Shown: positions 1 through 8,400 of the stretch, piece after piece
Layout of the letters: every line of letters begins with the position of its first letter
How positions within the stretch are numbered: position 1 is the first letter of the stretch
Program-made: the position numbers and the translations under genes
Source: Sediminibacterium sp.
Lineage (GTDB): Bacteria > Bacteroidota > Bacteroidia > Chitinophagales > Chitinophagaceae
Length of the DNA: 11,911 nt
Direction: 5' to 3'
NCBI GenBank assembly: GCA_028288645.1
Contig: JAQBNJ010000370.1
Location: 1 to 11,911, forward strand
The notes under the pieces: generated by a model
What the model was told of the DNA's origin: nothing
Seen by the model: only the letters and a program-made list of their open reading frames with translations
The model's database searches: none

Positions 1-553
1 CGGTCGATGGCTTCGTACCAGTTATCAAGGTCCTTATCGAGCGGGTAATGATTTAGAAAGATGACCGGTTTTTTGGGATCAATCTTTTTCAGTTCTCTAT
101 CAAGCCAAACCACCGCATCACGCGGAATATGACCATCACTCATACGCACAAACGGTCCTGAGGCGCAACCGAGAAACTGATGCCATTGAATTCAAAATTG
201 AATTTATCATAACCGAATACTTTACCAAATGTTACACCGCCGCTTTCGCTCCAGCCGCTGTCGTGGTTGCCGGGAATAATGTAGTATGGTACTTTTAACC
301 CATCCAAAATCTCTTTGGCCAGTTTGATCTCGGCATCCGTACCCAGTTCTGTGATATCACCAGTGATGACAACGAAAGCGATATCGGTCATCTGGTTAAT
401 ATCTGCAACTGTCCGGCGAAGATCTTCTTCTGCACCGCCATTGGGTGAGCCAATATGGGTATCTGAAAGAAAGGCAAAACGGAAGGGTTTCCATTGGGCA
501 TTGAGGGTGTGAATACTGGCAAAAAAGACAAAAAACAGGCAATAGCGTTTCAT
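1..553 (-). pseudogene. Secreted calcineurin-like metallophosphoesterase, frameshifted, 3' end beyond the window
   Basis: The N-terminus (ATG at 551-553) has a hydrophobic signal peptide ending around L-N-A-Q (residues 17-20). It is followed by metal-binding motifs of the calcineurin-like phosphoesterase family: D31-T-H33, G65-D66 and G95-N-H-D98. The frame stops at 140, but the next reading frame continues the same fold without a break from about position 171 down to base 1 (G-C-A-S-G-P, R-M-S-D-G-H, W-L-D, then F-L-N-H-Y-P-L near 38-61, which supplies the expected later metal-binding His). Adding one base near 171-174 restores a single frame. Either this is a real frameshift mutation or a one-base sequencing error; the good conservation on both sides favours a recent or artefactual event. 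Substrate cannot be told; the enzyme would act in the periplasm or outside. The 3' end lies left of the window. Confidence 0.85.
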
Positions 554-675
554 TGGCGAAAGTTAAGTAAACTTTTAGTTGGTGGTATGGTTATTGAATA
601 AGTGTATTAGCGGATCGAAGGATTGCAGACTGGTGAATTTGAATCCGCTATTCCGCAATCCGTTAATTTTATCTT

Positions 676-1035
676 ATGAAAAAGACTGTTGTATTAGGAG
701 CAAGTGATAATCCAACGAGATATAGTTTCCTGGCCGTTGATAAACTTAAACGCTTTGGCCATGATGTGGTGGCCATCGGGAAAAAGATCGGGAAGGTTGG
801 CAATACAGATGTGATCACGGATCGTCCTGAGGAGAAAGATGTAGATACGGTAACACTCTATCTAAACCCGCAACACCAGAAACAGTATTATGATTATATT
901 TTATCGCTGCATCCCAAACGCATCATTTTTAATCCCGGTGCAGAGAATGATGAATTGTATGACCTGGCGAAAGCAAATGGTATACAACCTCTCGAGGCTT
1001 GTACCCTGGTGATGTTGAATACCGGTCAGTACTAA
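676..1035 (+). CDS. CoA-binding domain protein (YccU-like, CoA_binding_2 family)
   Basis: This 119-residue protein is a single Rossmann-like CoA-binding domain. The N-terminal strand carries the nucleotide-binding turn V-L-G-A-S (6-10), the middle has F-N-P-G-A-E-N (85-91), and the end has E-A-C-T-L-V-M-L (107-114). These are the hallmarks of the small stand-alone proteins related to the N-terminal domain of succinyl-CoA ligase alpha. Length is typical for the family. It is cytoplasmic, since no signal peptide or membrane segment is present. The biochemical role of these stand-alone proteins is not well known. The start is the first ATG, directly after an A/T-rich stretch without a Shine-Dalgarno sequence. 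It is followed by an inverted repeat and a co-oriented methyltransferase gene 86 bp downstream. Confidence 0.9.
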   Translation: MKKTVVLGASDNPTRYSFLAVDKLKRFGHDVVAIGKKIGKVGNTDVITDRPEEKDVDTVTLYLNPQHQKQYYDYILSLHPKRIIFNPGAENDELYDLAKANGIQPLEACTLVMLNTGQY

Positions 1036-1039
1036 ACTA

Positions 1040-1104
1040 TTTGCCACAGAATACACAGTGTTACCACAGATTTTTCTGTGCCCATCTGTGTATTCTGTGG
1101 CAAA
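1040..1104. repeat. Intergenic 19-bp perfect inverted repeat with inner hairpin
   Basis: The arms 1040-1058 (TTTGCCACAGAATACACAG) and 1086-1104 are exact reverse complements. The 27-base interior holds a second 6-bp hairpin, CACAGA (1065-1070) with TCTGTG (1075-1080), and the word CACAGA/TCTGTG recurs in the arms. The element fills most of the space between the CoA-binding gene and the methyltransferase start, which places that start downstream of it. There is no T-tract after the stem, so it does not look like a plain intrinsic terminator. A REP-like or miniature dispersed repeat is a reasonable guess. Confidence 0.85.
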
Positions 1105-1121
1105 AAATAATTGAACGATCA

Positions 1122-1730
1122 ATGCTAAAACTTCCTTACATATCACTCATCATTTTATGGATCATTTTTGGGATTATTCATAGTGGCCTTGCATCTGGCA
1201 TTGTAACCCGTACCATAGAAAAGATAATGGGGAAAGCCGCTAAATACTACCGCGCTATCTATTCACTTCTTGTTTTTATAACCTTCCTTGTTTTAGTTCA
1301 CTATCATTTCGCAGCGATCGATACGATATTGTTCCGGCCGCATTGGATTGAAAAAATAATCGCGGGTATTTTAATTCTTGCGGGTTTTGTTGTGATGGTT
1401 ATTTACATATGGAAAAACCTGGTCAATTTTAGCGGGCTGGGTATTGTATTCGGAATAGAAGAAAATACGGAACTGCAACAAACAGGGTTATATGCTTATT
1501 CCCGCCACCCAATGTTTGCCGCTGCGATCATTTTTATGTGGGGTGTGTTTTTGGGGTATCCTTATATGAATAACCTGATCAGTTCAATTTGTTTGACAGT
1601 GTATGCTTTAATCGCGATCTATTTTGTTGAGAAGCGATTGGTAGCGGCATATGGTCACGCGTATAAACAATATCAAAAGAATACGCCGCTATTGATGCCA
1701 ACAAAATTCAGGATCAGATCAGATCGATAA
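1122..1730 (+). CDS. Membrane methyltransferase of the isoprenylcysteine/phospholipid methyltransferase-like superfamily
   Basis: With the ATG at 1122 the protein has 202 residues and starts straight into a membrane segment (about 4-22). Further segments lie near 45-62, 80-98, 131-146 and 152-170. The C-terminal part has the superfamily signature: T-G-L-Y-x-Y-S-R-H-P (121-130), then E170-x-R-L-x-x-x-x-G-x-x-Y-x-x-Y (170-184) and a closing P-L-L-M-P. These residues form the S-adenosylmethionine pocket in ICMT/PEMT-type enzymes. The N-terminal half, with I-H-S near residue 20, also resembles NnrU-like proteins. The frame is open upstream to 999, but that extension would translate through the inverted repeat and gives no sensible N-terminus, so 1122 is preferred. 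The substrate is unknown. The 3' end overlaps the convergent response-regulator gene by 17 bp. Confidence 0.82.
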   Translation: MLKLPYISLIILWIIFGIIHSGLASGIVTRTIEKIMGKAAKYYRAIYSLLVFITFLVLVHYHFAAIDTILFRPHWIEKIIAGILILAGFVVMVIYIWKNLVNFSGLGIVFGIEENTELQQTGLYAYSRHPMFAAAIIFMWGVFLGYPYMNNLISSICLTVYALIAIYFVEKRLVAAYGHAYKQYQKNTPLLMPTKFRIRSDR

Positions 1731-2385
1731 TGTGATTTTTCACGGCATAGATGACAAGGCCTGTAACATTCCGCGATCCCGTTTTTTGCAACAGGTTATT
1801 ACGATGACCGTTTACGGTTTTTACACTGATAAATAATTTTTCAGCGATCTCTTCCGCGGTAAACTGTTGACAAACCAGCGCCAATATTTCTTCTTCTCTT
1901 TTGGTTATGTTGAGTTCCGGTTTTTTTTGCTTCTTTTTATGGCCGAGATTGTTTTGAATGGCACGTAATGTGATTTCGTTGATATAAGAACCTTTTTTAT
2001 GAACAGCTTCAATGGCTTCGCGTACTTCGCCCGGATCACAATCTTTTAAAAGATATCCATGTGCGCCCTCTTCGATCAGTTGCGCGATGTAATTCTCATC
2101 ATCATGCACCGACAGCATAATGATCTTTATATCAGGATACTGATCCAGGAGCGATCGGGTAACATCGAGCCCGCTGAATTCTTTTTGGTCCGAAGGAGGA
2201 AGGGTAAGATCAACCAGCATTACATCGGGTATCGTTTGAGCCTGTTTCAACTTGTCCATCACTGAAAATCCGTCAGCAGACTCAAAAATCACTTTTATGC
2301 CGGGCCAGTCTGAAATAATGGCCTTCATGCCTTCCCTGAAAAGAAGCTGGTCTTCCACAAGGCCAACGTGTATGATCGGATTCAT
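1714..2385 (-). CDS. NarL/FixJ-type response regulator with LuxR-type DNA-binding domain
   Basis: The 223-residue protein has a receiver domain (about 4-125) and a C-terminal HTH (about 158-220). The acidic pocket is E11-D12, the phospho-acceptor is D59 in M-L-V-D-L, and the switch residues are S92 and K114 (L-L-K-D). The DNA-binding part has the LuxR pattern: T-K-R-E-E-E-I-L-A-L (161-170), E-E-I-A-E-K-L-F-I-S-x-K-T-V (178-191). A lysine-rich linker (about 150-156) joins the domains. It lies 94 bp downstream of a histidine kinase on the same strand, so it is almost surely that kinase's partner: a phosphorylation-controlled transcription factor. Its targets cannot be read from the sequence, though autoregulation or control of the divergent gene at 4841 is plausible. 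The last 17 bp overlap the end of the methyltransferase gene on the other strand. Confidence 0.95.
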   Translation of the reverse strand: MNPIIHVGLVEDQLLFREGMKAIISDWPGIKVIFESADGFSVMDKLKQAQTIPDVMLVDLTLPPSDQKEFSGLDVTRSLLDQYPDIKIIMLSVHDDENYIAQLIEEGAHGYLLKDCDPGEVREAIEAVHKKGSYINEITLRAIQNNLGHKKKQKKPELNITKREEEILALVCQQFTAEEIAEKLFISVKTVNGHRNNLLQKTGSRNVTGLVIYAVKNHIIDLI

Positions 2386-2479
2386 AAGTAAGGATTGAGT
2401 CGTATGTAAAATAAGTCAGTTCCGTCACTTGTAAAAGTATCGTTCAGCCCTTTGTGGCTATTCGTCCCATAGAGTGTGC

Positions 2480-3271
2480 CTATTCAATATTCGGAATAGT
2501 AATAATGGCCCGAAACCTTTCACCTTCGTTACCGATATGAATATTGCCTCCCAATGAACTGGCCCTTCCTTCGATGCTTTTCAGGCCGAGGCCGTTTTTG
2601 CTTTTTCCGGGCTGTATACCTCTTCCATTGTCCGTATACGTGCAGGAGATGATACCATTTGTATAGTTCAATTCTATATTGATAGTGTCGGCGCCGGCAT
2701 GTTTCAGTGTATTGTTTATCAGTTCCATCAGGATCCGGTATAAACCCAATCTAAAAGGCCATGAAAGTTCCGGAAAATGATCAGCAGCATCAATGCAGAT
2801 GGCGATATTACCCGTTTTATTGGCATGGCCGGCTACTGCTTCCAGGGTTTTTATAAGCCCGAATGTTTCCAATTGTGGTGGCATCAGTTCATGACTGATC
2901 TTCCGCATAGAACCGAGCGCTTTTTCTGTCAGCGAACGGATATTTTGCAGTGCCGGTAAGATGTGCGGGCCTTGATTGATCTCTTTTTCTTCCAGTTGCA
3001 CAAGGTGCATCCTTGAAATGGACAATAGAGCGCCCAGTTCATCGTGTATGTCCTGCGCAATACGTTTTCGTTCCTGTTCCTGTACAAGTATGCTTGAGGT
3101 TAGTAATTCCTGCTGGTGCCGGTTCTTGATCTCCTCCTGTTGGAGTTTTTGCCGGTACAGGTTTTTCTGGAAATGCTGGTTAAGTATCACCACACCTACG
3201 GCAATGATGAAAATTACGCCGATAAGCGGCAGCAATGCTGTCAGTAAACTTATCTGCGACGACGTTTCCAT
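2480..3271 (-). CDS. Single-TM sensor histidine kinase, HisKA_3/NarX-type
   Basis: The protein has 263 residues: one membrane helix (about 9-31), a charged coiled-coil linker (about 35-65), then the HisKA_3 dimerisation motif Q-E-R-K-R-I-A-Q-D-I-H-D-E-L-G (66-80) with phospho-acceptor H76. The ATPase domain shows the N box (E183-L-I-N-N-T-L-K-H191), D-N-G-R-G (214-218) and G-L-G-L (227-230). There is almost no extracytoplasmic part, so signal sensing probably comes from a partner. The gene immediately upstream encodes a polytopic membrane protein and overlaps this one by 22 bp, which suggests translational coupling and a shared complex. The response regulator follows 94 bp downstream. No Shine-Dalgarno sequence precedes the ATG, as usual in Bacteroidota. 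Confidence 0.95.
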   Translation of the reverse strand: METSSQISLLTALLPLIGVIFIIAVGVVILNQHFQKNLYRQKLQQEEIKNRHQQELLTSSILVQEQERKRIAQDIHDELGALLSISRMHLVQLEEKEINQGPHILPALQNIRSLTEKALGSMRKISHELMPPQLETFGLIKTLEAVAGHANKTGNIAICIDAADHFPELSWPFRLGLYRILMELINNTLKHAGADTINIELNYTNGIISCTYTDNGRGIQPGKSKNGLGLKSIEGRASSLGGNIHIGNEGERFRAIITIPNIE

Positions 3272-3900
3272 AGGCCAATATAAAAAAAAGTGTACATCAC
3301 CATTGAGAAAAATGAATGTAATACCCAGGTATACCTATTGATGTATTCTGGAAAATGCCGCGTGAAATAATCTCCAAAATAAAATATAACCAGGCTGGAC
3401 GTGTTATAAATAAACAACCCGGAATTGATCCAGTTGATACTGGTTATATTTTCTATACGGGATTCCATTGCGATATCGTTGATAAAAAAAATATAGGTAG
3501 ACAGCGACAATATAATGATCAGTATACATTCCAGTACCAAAGCATAGGAATTGAATGTAAAAATGGTTTGAAAGAACAGCGAATTGACCAGGGTGAATAA
3601 AAGGAAAATAACTATTGTAATGTTAATGATCTTCGGATTGATAAAACCTTTCAGCACTGTTTTATAAAACCAGGCAAGTATGCAGAAGCCTATCGCGATG
3701 TAAATATGCAGGAGAGGAAAATTATTCTTATTCAAAAACCAGAAAGCCAGGGATATTCCCTGTATGATCCCTGACAGGAACAGGAACAGGGAGAACCGTT
3801 TGAGCGCTTTTCCCAGTGAGCGATAAAGAAAAGCCGCATACAGAGCCGTGATAAAAATGGGTATATGCGACAGTACGATTATAAATTTAGTCAATGTCAT
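3250..3900 (-). CDS. Polytopic membrane protein upstream of, and overlapping, the histidine kinase
   Basis: The 216 residues are strongly hydrophobic, with about seven predicted membrane stretches (near 5-25, 35-55, 62-82, 92-110, 116-138, 157-175 and 190-209), and the chain ends in K-R-R-R-R, a positive-inside cytoplasmic tail. I do not recognise a named family or catalytic motif. Because its last 22 bp lie inside the start of the kinase gene, the two are very probably made together. The seven-helix layout beside a kinase that lacks a sensor domain fits a role as membrane sensing module, comparable to 7TM-type sensor input regions; this is inference. The ATG is 29 bp from the stop of the upstream gene, so a common transcript is likely. 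Confidence 0.8.
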   Translation of the reverse strand: MTLTKFIIVLSHIPIFITALYAAFLYRSLGKALKRFSLFLFLSGIIQGISLAFWFLNKNNFPLLHIYIAIGFCILAWFYKTVLKGFINPKIINITIVIFLLFTLVNSLFFQTIFTFNSYALVLECILIIILSLSTYIFFINDIAMESRIENITSINWINSGLFIYNTSSLVIFYFGDYFTRHFPEYINRYTWVLHSFFSMVMYTFFYIGLWKRRRR

Positions 3901-3929
3901 ACGAAGATGTATCAGGGATCAAACCTGCA

Positions 3930-4505
3930 TTATTTTTTCTTTAAAATTGTGTTACCGTCGTCGGGGTTGCAGGTAGTTGGGCATGGTGCATTCAGATCGA
4001 GAACGTAATCACCATCGCCATCTTTGTCACCAATGTTCCCGGGGATCTGCAGGCCTGTCTGGCGGTCCAGGTTATTATAATGACCCCGTAGGTAAACGAT
4101 ATGCCCGGGACTGGTAATAAATCCCTGGCTATTGGCAACAGCGCTATCTACCGGTGAAAAAAAGATATGCATCTTTTTGGCACTGGCATCGTACCCGATA
4201 GAACCCCGTACGAAATTATAAACACTCTGGATAGGAGCAACGCTTGTATCTATTTGTATTGCCTGTAAAAAATCCTCCCGGCTTATTGTAAAATAATTTA
4301 AAATCGAATCCCCGGTGATTGCTTTGTACTCGCTGATGCATTTGTTTGCAAACTCGCGGGAAACGCGGTAAGTGATCTTATCAGTATATTTTTTTTCAGT
4401 TTGCTTGATGTTTCCTGTAAGATTATTCTTACGGTACAATAGTACACCATTGCCCACCAGGGCAACACAGGTAACTGCCAATACGATTTTCCAAAAAAGG
4501 CTCAT
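3930..4505 (-). CDS. Membrane-anchored protein of unknown function with Asp-rich calcium-loop-like tail
   Basis: This 191-residue protein starts with an uncleaved-looking membrane helix (about 5-24) followed by R-K, then an extracytoplasmic region. I do not recognise the family. Visible traits are a lysine-rich linker (34-44), a globular middle with Y-N-F-V-R-G-S-I-G-Y (96-105), and near the end an Asp/Gly run (160-166: D, D, D, G, D spaced like an EF-hand or dockerin-type calcium loop), followed by P-C-P-T-T-C (174-179), where two cysteines could form a disulfide. It is the first gene of a probable four-gene operon ending in kinase and response regulator, so it may be a signal-binding or accessory component; that is inference. 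Its ATG (4503-4505) faces the 335-bp regulatory region. Confidence 0.75.
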   Translation of the reverse strand: MSLFWKIVLAVTCVALVGNGVLLYRKNNLTGNIKQTEKKYTDKITYRVSREFANKCISEYKAITGDSILNYFTISREDFLQAIQIDTSVAPIQSVYNFVRGSIGYDASAKKMHIFFSPVDSAVANSQGFITSPGHIVYLRGHYNNLDRQTGLQIPGNIGDKDGDGDYVLDLNAPCPTTCNPDDGNTILKKK

Positions 4506-4840
4506 GATTGTTTTTTTTAAAGGTTAATGATTTTCAATCGTGGTAAGACAAAACAATAGTAGAGAAGAATTATTCTAATTCAAAATATTTTGAACAAACA
4601 CCGGTTAAAACAGGGATAAATGCCTATGCTTTTGTAAAAAACAGGTATAAATAACTGTTTTTTAAAACACGCATTTATGCACTTGTCTGCGCTGACAGAA
4701 GATCGCAGTTTTACATCATCAAAAGCTTTTGAAAAAACTAACCGGAAATTTTCTACAAAAGTGGAGCAGTACCCACTAAAAAAAACGGGCATAATCCGAA
4801 ACGCCATAATAGTAGGAATAAACCAATCAATGTAAACAAA
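4506..4840. promoter_or_regulatory. Divergent intergenic region with probable operator-like repeats
   Basis: These 335 bp separate the minus-strand operon from the plus-strand secreted-protein gene and hold no credible gene. They are A/T-rich and contain three ordered elements: a 16-bp perfect palindrome TTCAAAATATTTTGAA (4579-4594); a direct repeat AAAACAGG-N-ATAAAT at 4607-4621 and 4638-4652, spaced 31 bp (about three helical turns); and an inverted repeat with 10-bp arms TAAAAAACAG (4635-4644) and CTGTTTTTTA (4655-4664). I could not find an exact Bacteroidota promoter (TAnnTTTG at -7). Promoters for both directions must lie here or close by. Confidence 0.6.
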
Positions 4841-5206
4841 ATGAAAAAATTAGCACTTCTTTTAACTCTTGCATGTTGCGTATTCCTCAGCAATTCAATA
4901 CATGCACAATCAGTAAGCATTTCCAGCGCGAAGGTGGTAAGTGTTCCGGGTAATACCGCAGTGTATGTGGCCGGTACATTAACAGCTGCAAATAAGATCC
5001 CTATAACGGGATACACGGTAGACTTAATAGACGCGAAAAATAACACAGTACGCATTGTTACCAATGCACCTTCAAGTGGCGGGCAATTCAGTTTTGTTGG
5101 GCTTGTTCCTGCCGGTAACCAGTTAACTGCTCCCTATACAGTTAAGGTTACAACCAATAGGCAAGCCGGTAACACATCGCCGGCAGCTTCTTGCAGTTGT
5201 AATTAA
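4841..5206 (+). CDS. Small secreted protein, possible Ig-like fold
   Basis: This 121-residue protein has a clear signal peptide (K-K, then hydrophobic 4-17, cleavage likely after H-A at 21-22). The mature part of about 99 residues is rich in Val, Thr, Asn and Gly with alternating hydrophobic positions. It contains a pattern like extracellular beta-sandwich or carboxypeptidase-regulatory-like domains: V-Y-V-A-G-T-L (41-47), G-Y-T-V-D-L-I-D (57-64), G-Q-F-S-F-V-G-L-V-P-A-G (81-92). It ends in C-S-C-N, with two cysteines at 118 and 120 and no T9SS tail. I do not recognise a named family. It is divergent from the two-component operon and stands alone; a hairpin at 5271-5293 follows. A target of that regulator is a reasonable guess only. 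Confidence 0.75.
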   Translation: MKKLALLLTLACCVFLSNSIHAQSVSISSAKVVSVPGNTAVYVAGTLTAANKIPITGYTVDLIDAKNNTVRIVTNAPSSGGQFSFVGLVPAGNQLTAPYTVKVTTNRQAGNTSPAASCSCN

Positions 5207-5270
5207 CTTGTTTTTAAATAGGGCAGAAAGGAACGCGGGTATAACATTTTGACGAGGCAGTCCTGTTGCC

Positions 5271-5429
5271 GTTGTTGGTCCCTGGCCAACAACGGCTATC
5301 CCGCCCAGCCTTCTCTATCCAGGCTCCTATAATGAATCGCCTCCGCGAAATGCTCCGGTTTAATACCATCACTCCCGGCAAGGTCAGCAATAGTGCGGCT
5401 CACTTTTAAAATACGATCATAAGCACGCG
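5271..5429. repeat. Left copy of the comM-end direct repeat (hairpin plus last 43 codons)
   Basis: This segment matches 9223-9382 in the same orientation. It consists of a hairpin (GTTGTTGG at 5271-5278 with CCAACAAC at 5286-5293) followed by the comM 3' end. Over 5294-5429 against 9247-9382 I counted about 20 mismatches in 136 bases and no gaps (about 85% identity). The repeat ends sharply at 5429; 7 bp later comes the stop codon of the large T9SS gene. Confidence 0.9.
5296..5429 (-). pseudogene. comM: comM (yifB) 3'-end remnant, left copy
   Basis: Read on the minus strand, this encodes only the C-terminal 43 residues of Com[17 protein letters not shown], then I-K-P-E-H and [11 protein letters not shown], ending with G-W-A-G and TAG (5296-5298). 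It differs from the right-hand copy at only three of these residues (E to A, D to G, L to F) although the DNA differs at about 17 coding positions. The sequence was therefore under selection as protein before it was cut off. No start codon or ATPase core is attached. The upstream part has been replaced by the T9SS gene. Confidence 0.9.
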
Positions 5430-5436
5430 TCCATTT

Positions 5437-8400
5437 TTATTCTTTAATGATTTTATCCGTATAGATCAGCTTGCCTTTCGTGTCATGAATACTAATGAGA
5501 TAGGTTCCGCTTGAGAGCTCTTTCAGGCTAAATAATGAACCCGTGCTCATTTTGTTTTTATCCAAAACCAATTTCCCATTGAGATCATAAATCATTAGTC
5601 TCAATTGATATTGGCCATCAATCTTATAATCAATTCTTAGGTCTTGCCGAACAGGGTTAGGGTAAAGTTTTATATACTGACTATTTGATAGATTCACAAT
5701 GGCGGTTATCGTATAATTAAAATTAGCGCTCATAGCACTGGTACAACCATTCTGCGTTGTCTTTACAGAATAATTACCTGCTATTGTTGGTTTATATTTC
5801 TGGGTAGTATCAGTTAATGCAACCCCTTCCTTGTACCAGAGGTTGCCTGTTAGTGCGGAAGAAACAAGATTATTATTAGCATCTCTAGTAATAGTGGGTG
5901 TTGCGGGTATTGCATTTACAGTTACCGTTAGCTTCGCTCGTTGACTCTCGCAGCTTCCGGATGTTGTTACCTGGCTAACATAAAAGTCAGCACTCCCTGC
6001 TGCTGCAGTGGATGGTGTGGGTGCAGTTGCGGAAGCTGTTCCGCCGGTTGCCTGTGTGTACCACAATAAAGTATTGCCTGACCCTGTGGTGGCTGTTAAG
6101 GCCGTTGCAGTAGAACCCTGGCAGTAACTCACCGCACTGACGGTTGGGGCCGATGGAATTGAATTTACTGTAAGTGTACCTGACCCTGTTGCAGTACAAC
6201 CTGTAGTTGCATTGGTAATGATAACTGTATATGTTCCTGCAACTGTCGCTGAAAAACTTGCGATACTACCAGGATTAGTTGCTCCGGAAGGAACTGTCCA
6301 TGCATAATTATATGTACCACCCGGTGAAGGAGTTGCTGCGATCGTTGAGGAACCGGTTATGCATATGGCCGGTGAATTTACGGTTACAGCAGGACTGGGA
6401 TTTACAGTAAGCGTACCCGAACCGGTGCCTGTACAACCTGTAGTTGCATTAGTAATTATAACTGTGTGTGTTCCTGCTACTGTTACTGAAAAGCTGGCAA
6501 CATTACCGGGACCGGTAACTCCTGCAGGAACTGTCCATGCATAATTATAGGTACCTGCCGGTGAAGGTGTAGCAGTAATGGATACGGCGGCACCTGCTGA
6601 ACATCTTGCAGGTGAATTGACTGTTACAGCAGGATTTGGATTTACAGTAAGTATTGCGGAACCCGATCCTGCACCTCCTGAACTTTGATCAGTGATAGTT
6701 ACACCGTATGTGCCCGCAACAGTTGCCGAAAAACTTTGCACATTGCCGGGGTTGGTTACTCCGGAAGGAACTGTCCATACATAACTATAGGTACCGCTTT
6801 GTAAAGCTGTAGCAGCAATGGTTACTGCTGCATCATTTGCACATTTTGTTACTGCGTTCACAGTTACGTTTACGTTTGTAACATTGGTTCGTATCATTAT
6901 TTTGCTCGTCCAGGGCTGCAATGTGAGGCTGGTCACTATATTTCCATCAAGGTCCTTCCATTTCCATCCAAGGAGATCCTGGACTACGGCATTGTCTGTG
7001 GGATTAAGGAATATCTTAGAGCTATCAATGCCTGTGGCCCATTTGAAATTGTCAACAATAGTATGGGCATCGTTACCTGTATTTTTCCATTGAGGAAAAG
7101 TTAATAAGGGGCCTGAATTTCTTGAAGCATACAAAGTGTTATACGGCTGGAAGTAATAATTAGAGTCTATCACCACCCCCGTATAGTTATTACTATAATC
7201 TGTCTGTTTTATGGCAATACCATTGGAACTCAATGCAAATAGCTTGTTATCCTTTACTATCATTCCCTTCATAGCCGGCCAGTTGTCCCCCCCAACCCGT
7301 GAACTATCACCGTTAAGATCAATGCCAAAATTAAAACCATACACTACATTGCCCCTGATCGTATTTTCCTGGGTGCCGGAGTTCAGAAAAAACCCCTTTT
7401 TTGTTCTGTTATAAATGGTATTATCCTGTGCAATAGAATTATGTGATTCATTATCAAAATAAATCGCAGGAGTTATGAACGAGCCATTATTGGTTCCTTC
7501 CGTATTGCCATCGCTGGTGCTTATAAAATTATTTTTGAAGGTGATATTACCCGAATTGATTCCAAAGGTTTTTAAGGCACCTCCGTCATTGTTAATAAGC
7601 ATTGCATTCTTTATTATATTCTTTTCAACCAGGTGATAGTTTCCGTCAACTGCAATTCCACAATAACCTGTGCTGTCTATATCATTATGATGACTATAGG
7701 TACTATCAACAAAAGCAGCTTTAATAGCTGTTAAATTTATCTGGGTGCCAATGCCACCATTTCTGAACTCACCAATATTCCGGAAAATATTATGATGAAT
7801 GGTAGAATTACTTCCGGTATTGTTAACAAATACGGCAATACCATCCACCTCCCTGAAGTATGAATTGCTTACCTCGTTATACTTTCCCATGTCATGAACA
7901 CCGTGGTTATATTGTCTTGCAAAATAACAGCTATCAATTTTTATATACCGGTTATTGGCTGCCGATATTTCCACCCCGGCATTAGATTGTTTTTCAAATG
8001 CCAATCCTTTTATCAATATGTATGAGGAAGTGGAATCAATCGATATTCCATTTATATATACGGACCCTTCACAAGTTTGAAGACTCGGGTTCTGACCTGC
8101 AGGGGGCATATAAGTTAGCAGTTGTGCGGTATTATCGTATTTCCATTCTTTTGCGGTATCGAGGTGAAGGATATTGTCGTATAAAAAATAACCATAATTA
8201 GAAATAGCATTAATCGTTACACCGGAAGAAAAGGTTATTTTATCGGCAGCAACAGATTGCACTGCTGTTTTTTCCCAACACCATTGTGCAGTATGTATAC
8301 AGATCTTTGAGTTGCTGATCAAAGAAGTTGACAGACTTGTAATAGAAGCATCTTTAAGATAGAATTTTTGCGCCGAATCTACAGTCAGGTATTGATGATC

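Noticed and set aside
901..1146. Minus-strand open frame antisense to the CoA-binding gene and the inverted repeat
   Set aside because: It overlaps a well-supported gene and translates the inverted repeat; no recognisable protein features.
4506..4840. Canonical Bacteroidota promoter boxes in the divergent region
   Set aside because: Only near matches with wrong spacing (for example TATTTTG within the palindrome) were found, so no promoter position is claimed.
4580..5064. Two minus-strand open frames in the divergent intergenic region and opposite the small secreted protein
   Set aside because: The plus-strand gene has a clear signal peptide and coding pattern; these frames have no family features and one lies in A/T-rich repeat DNA.
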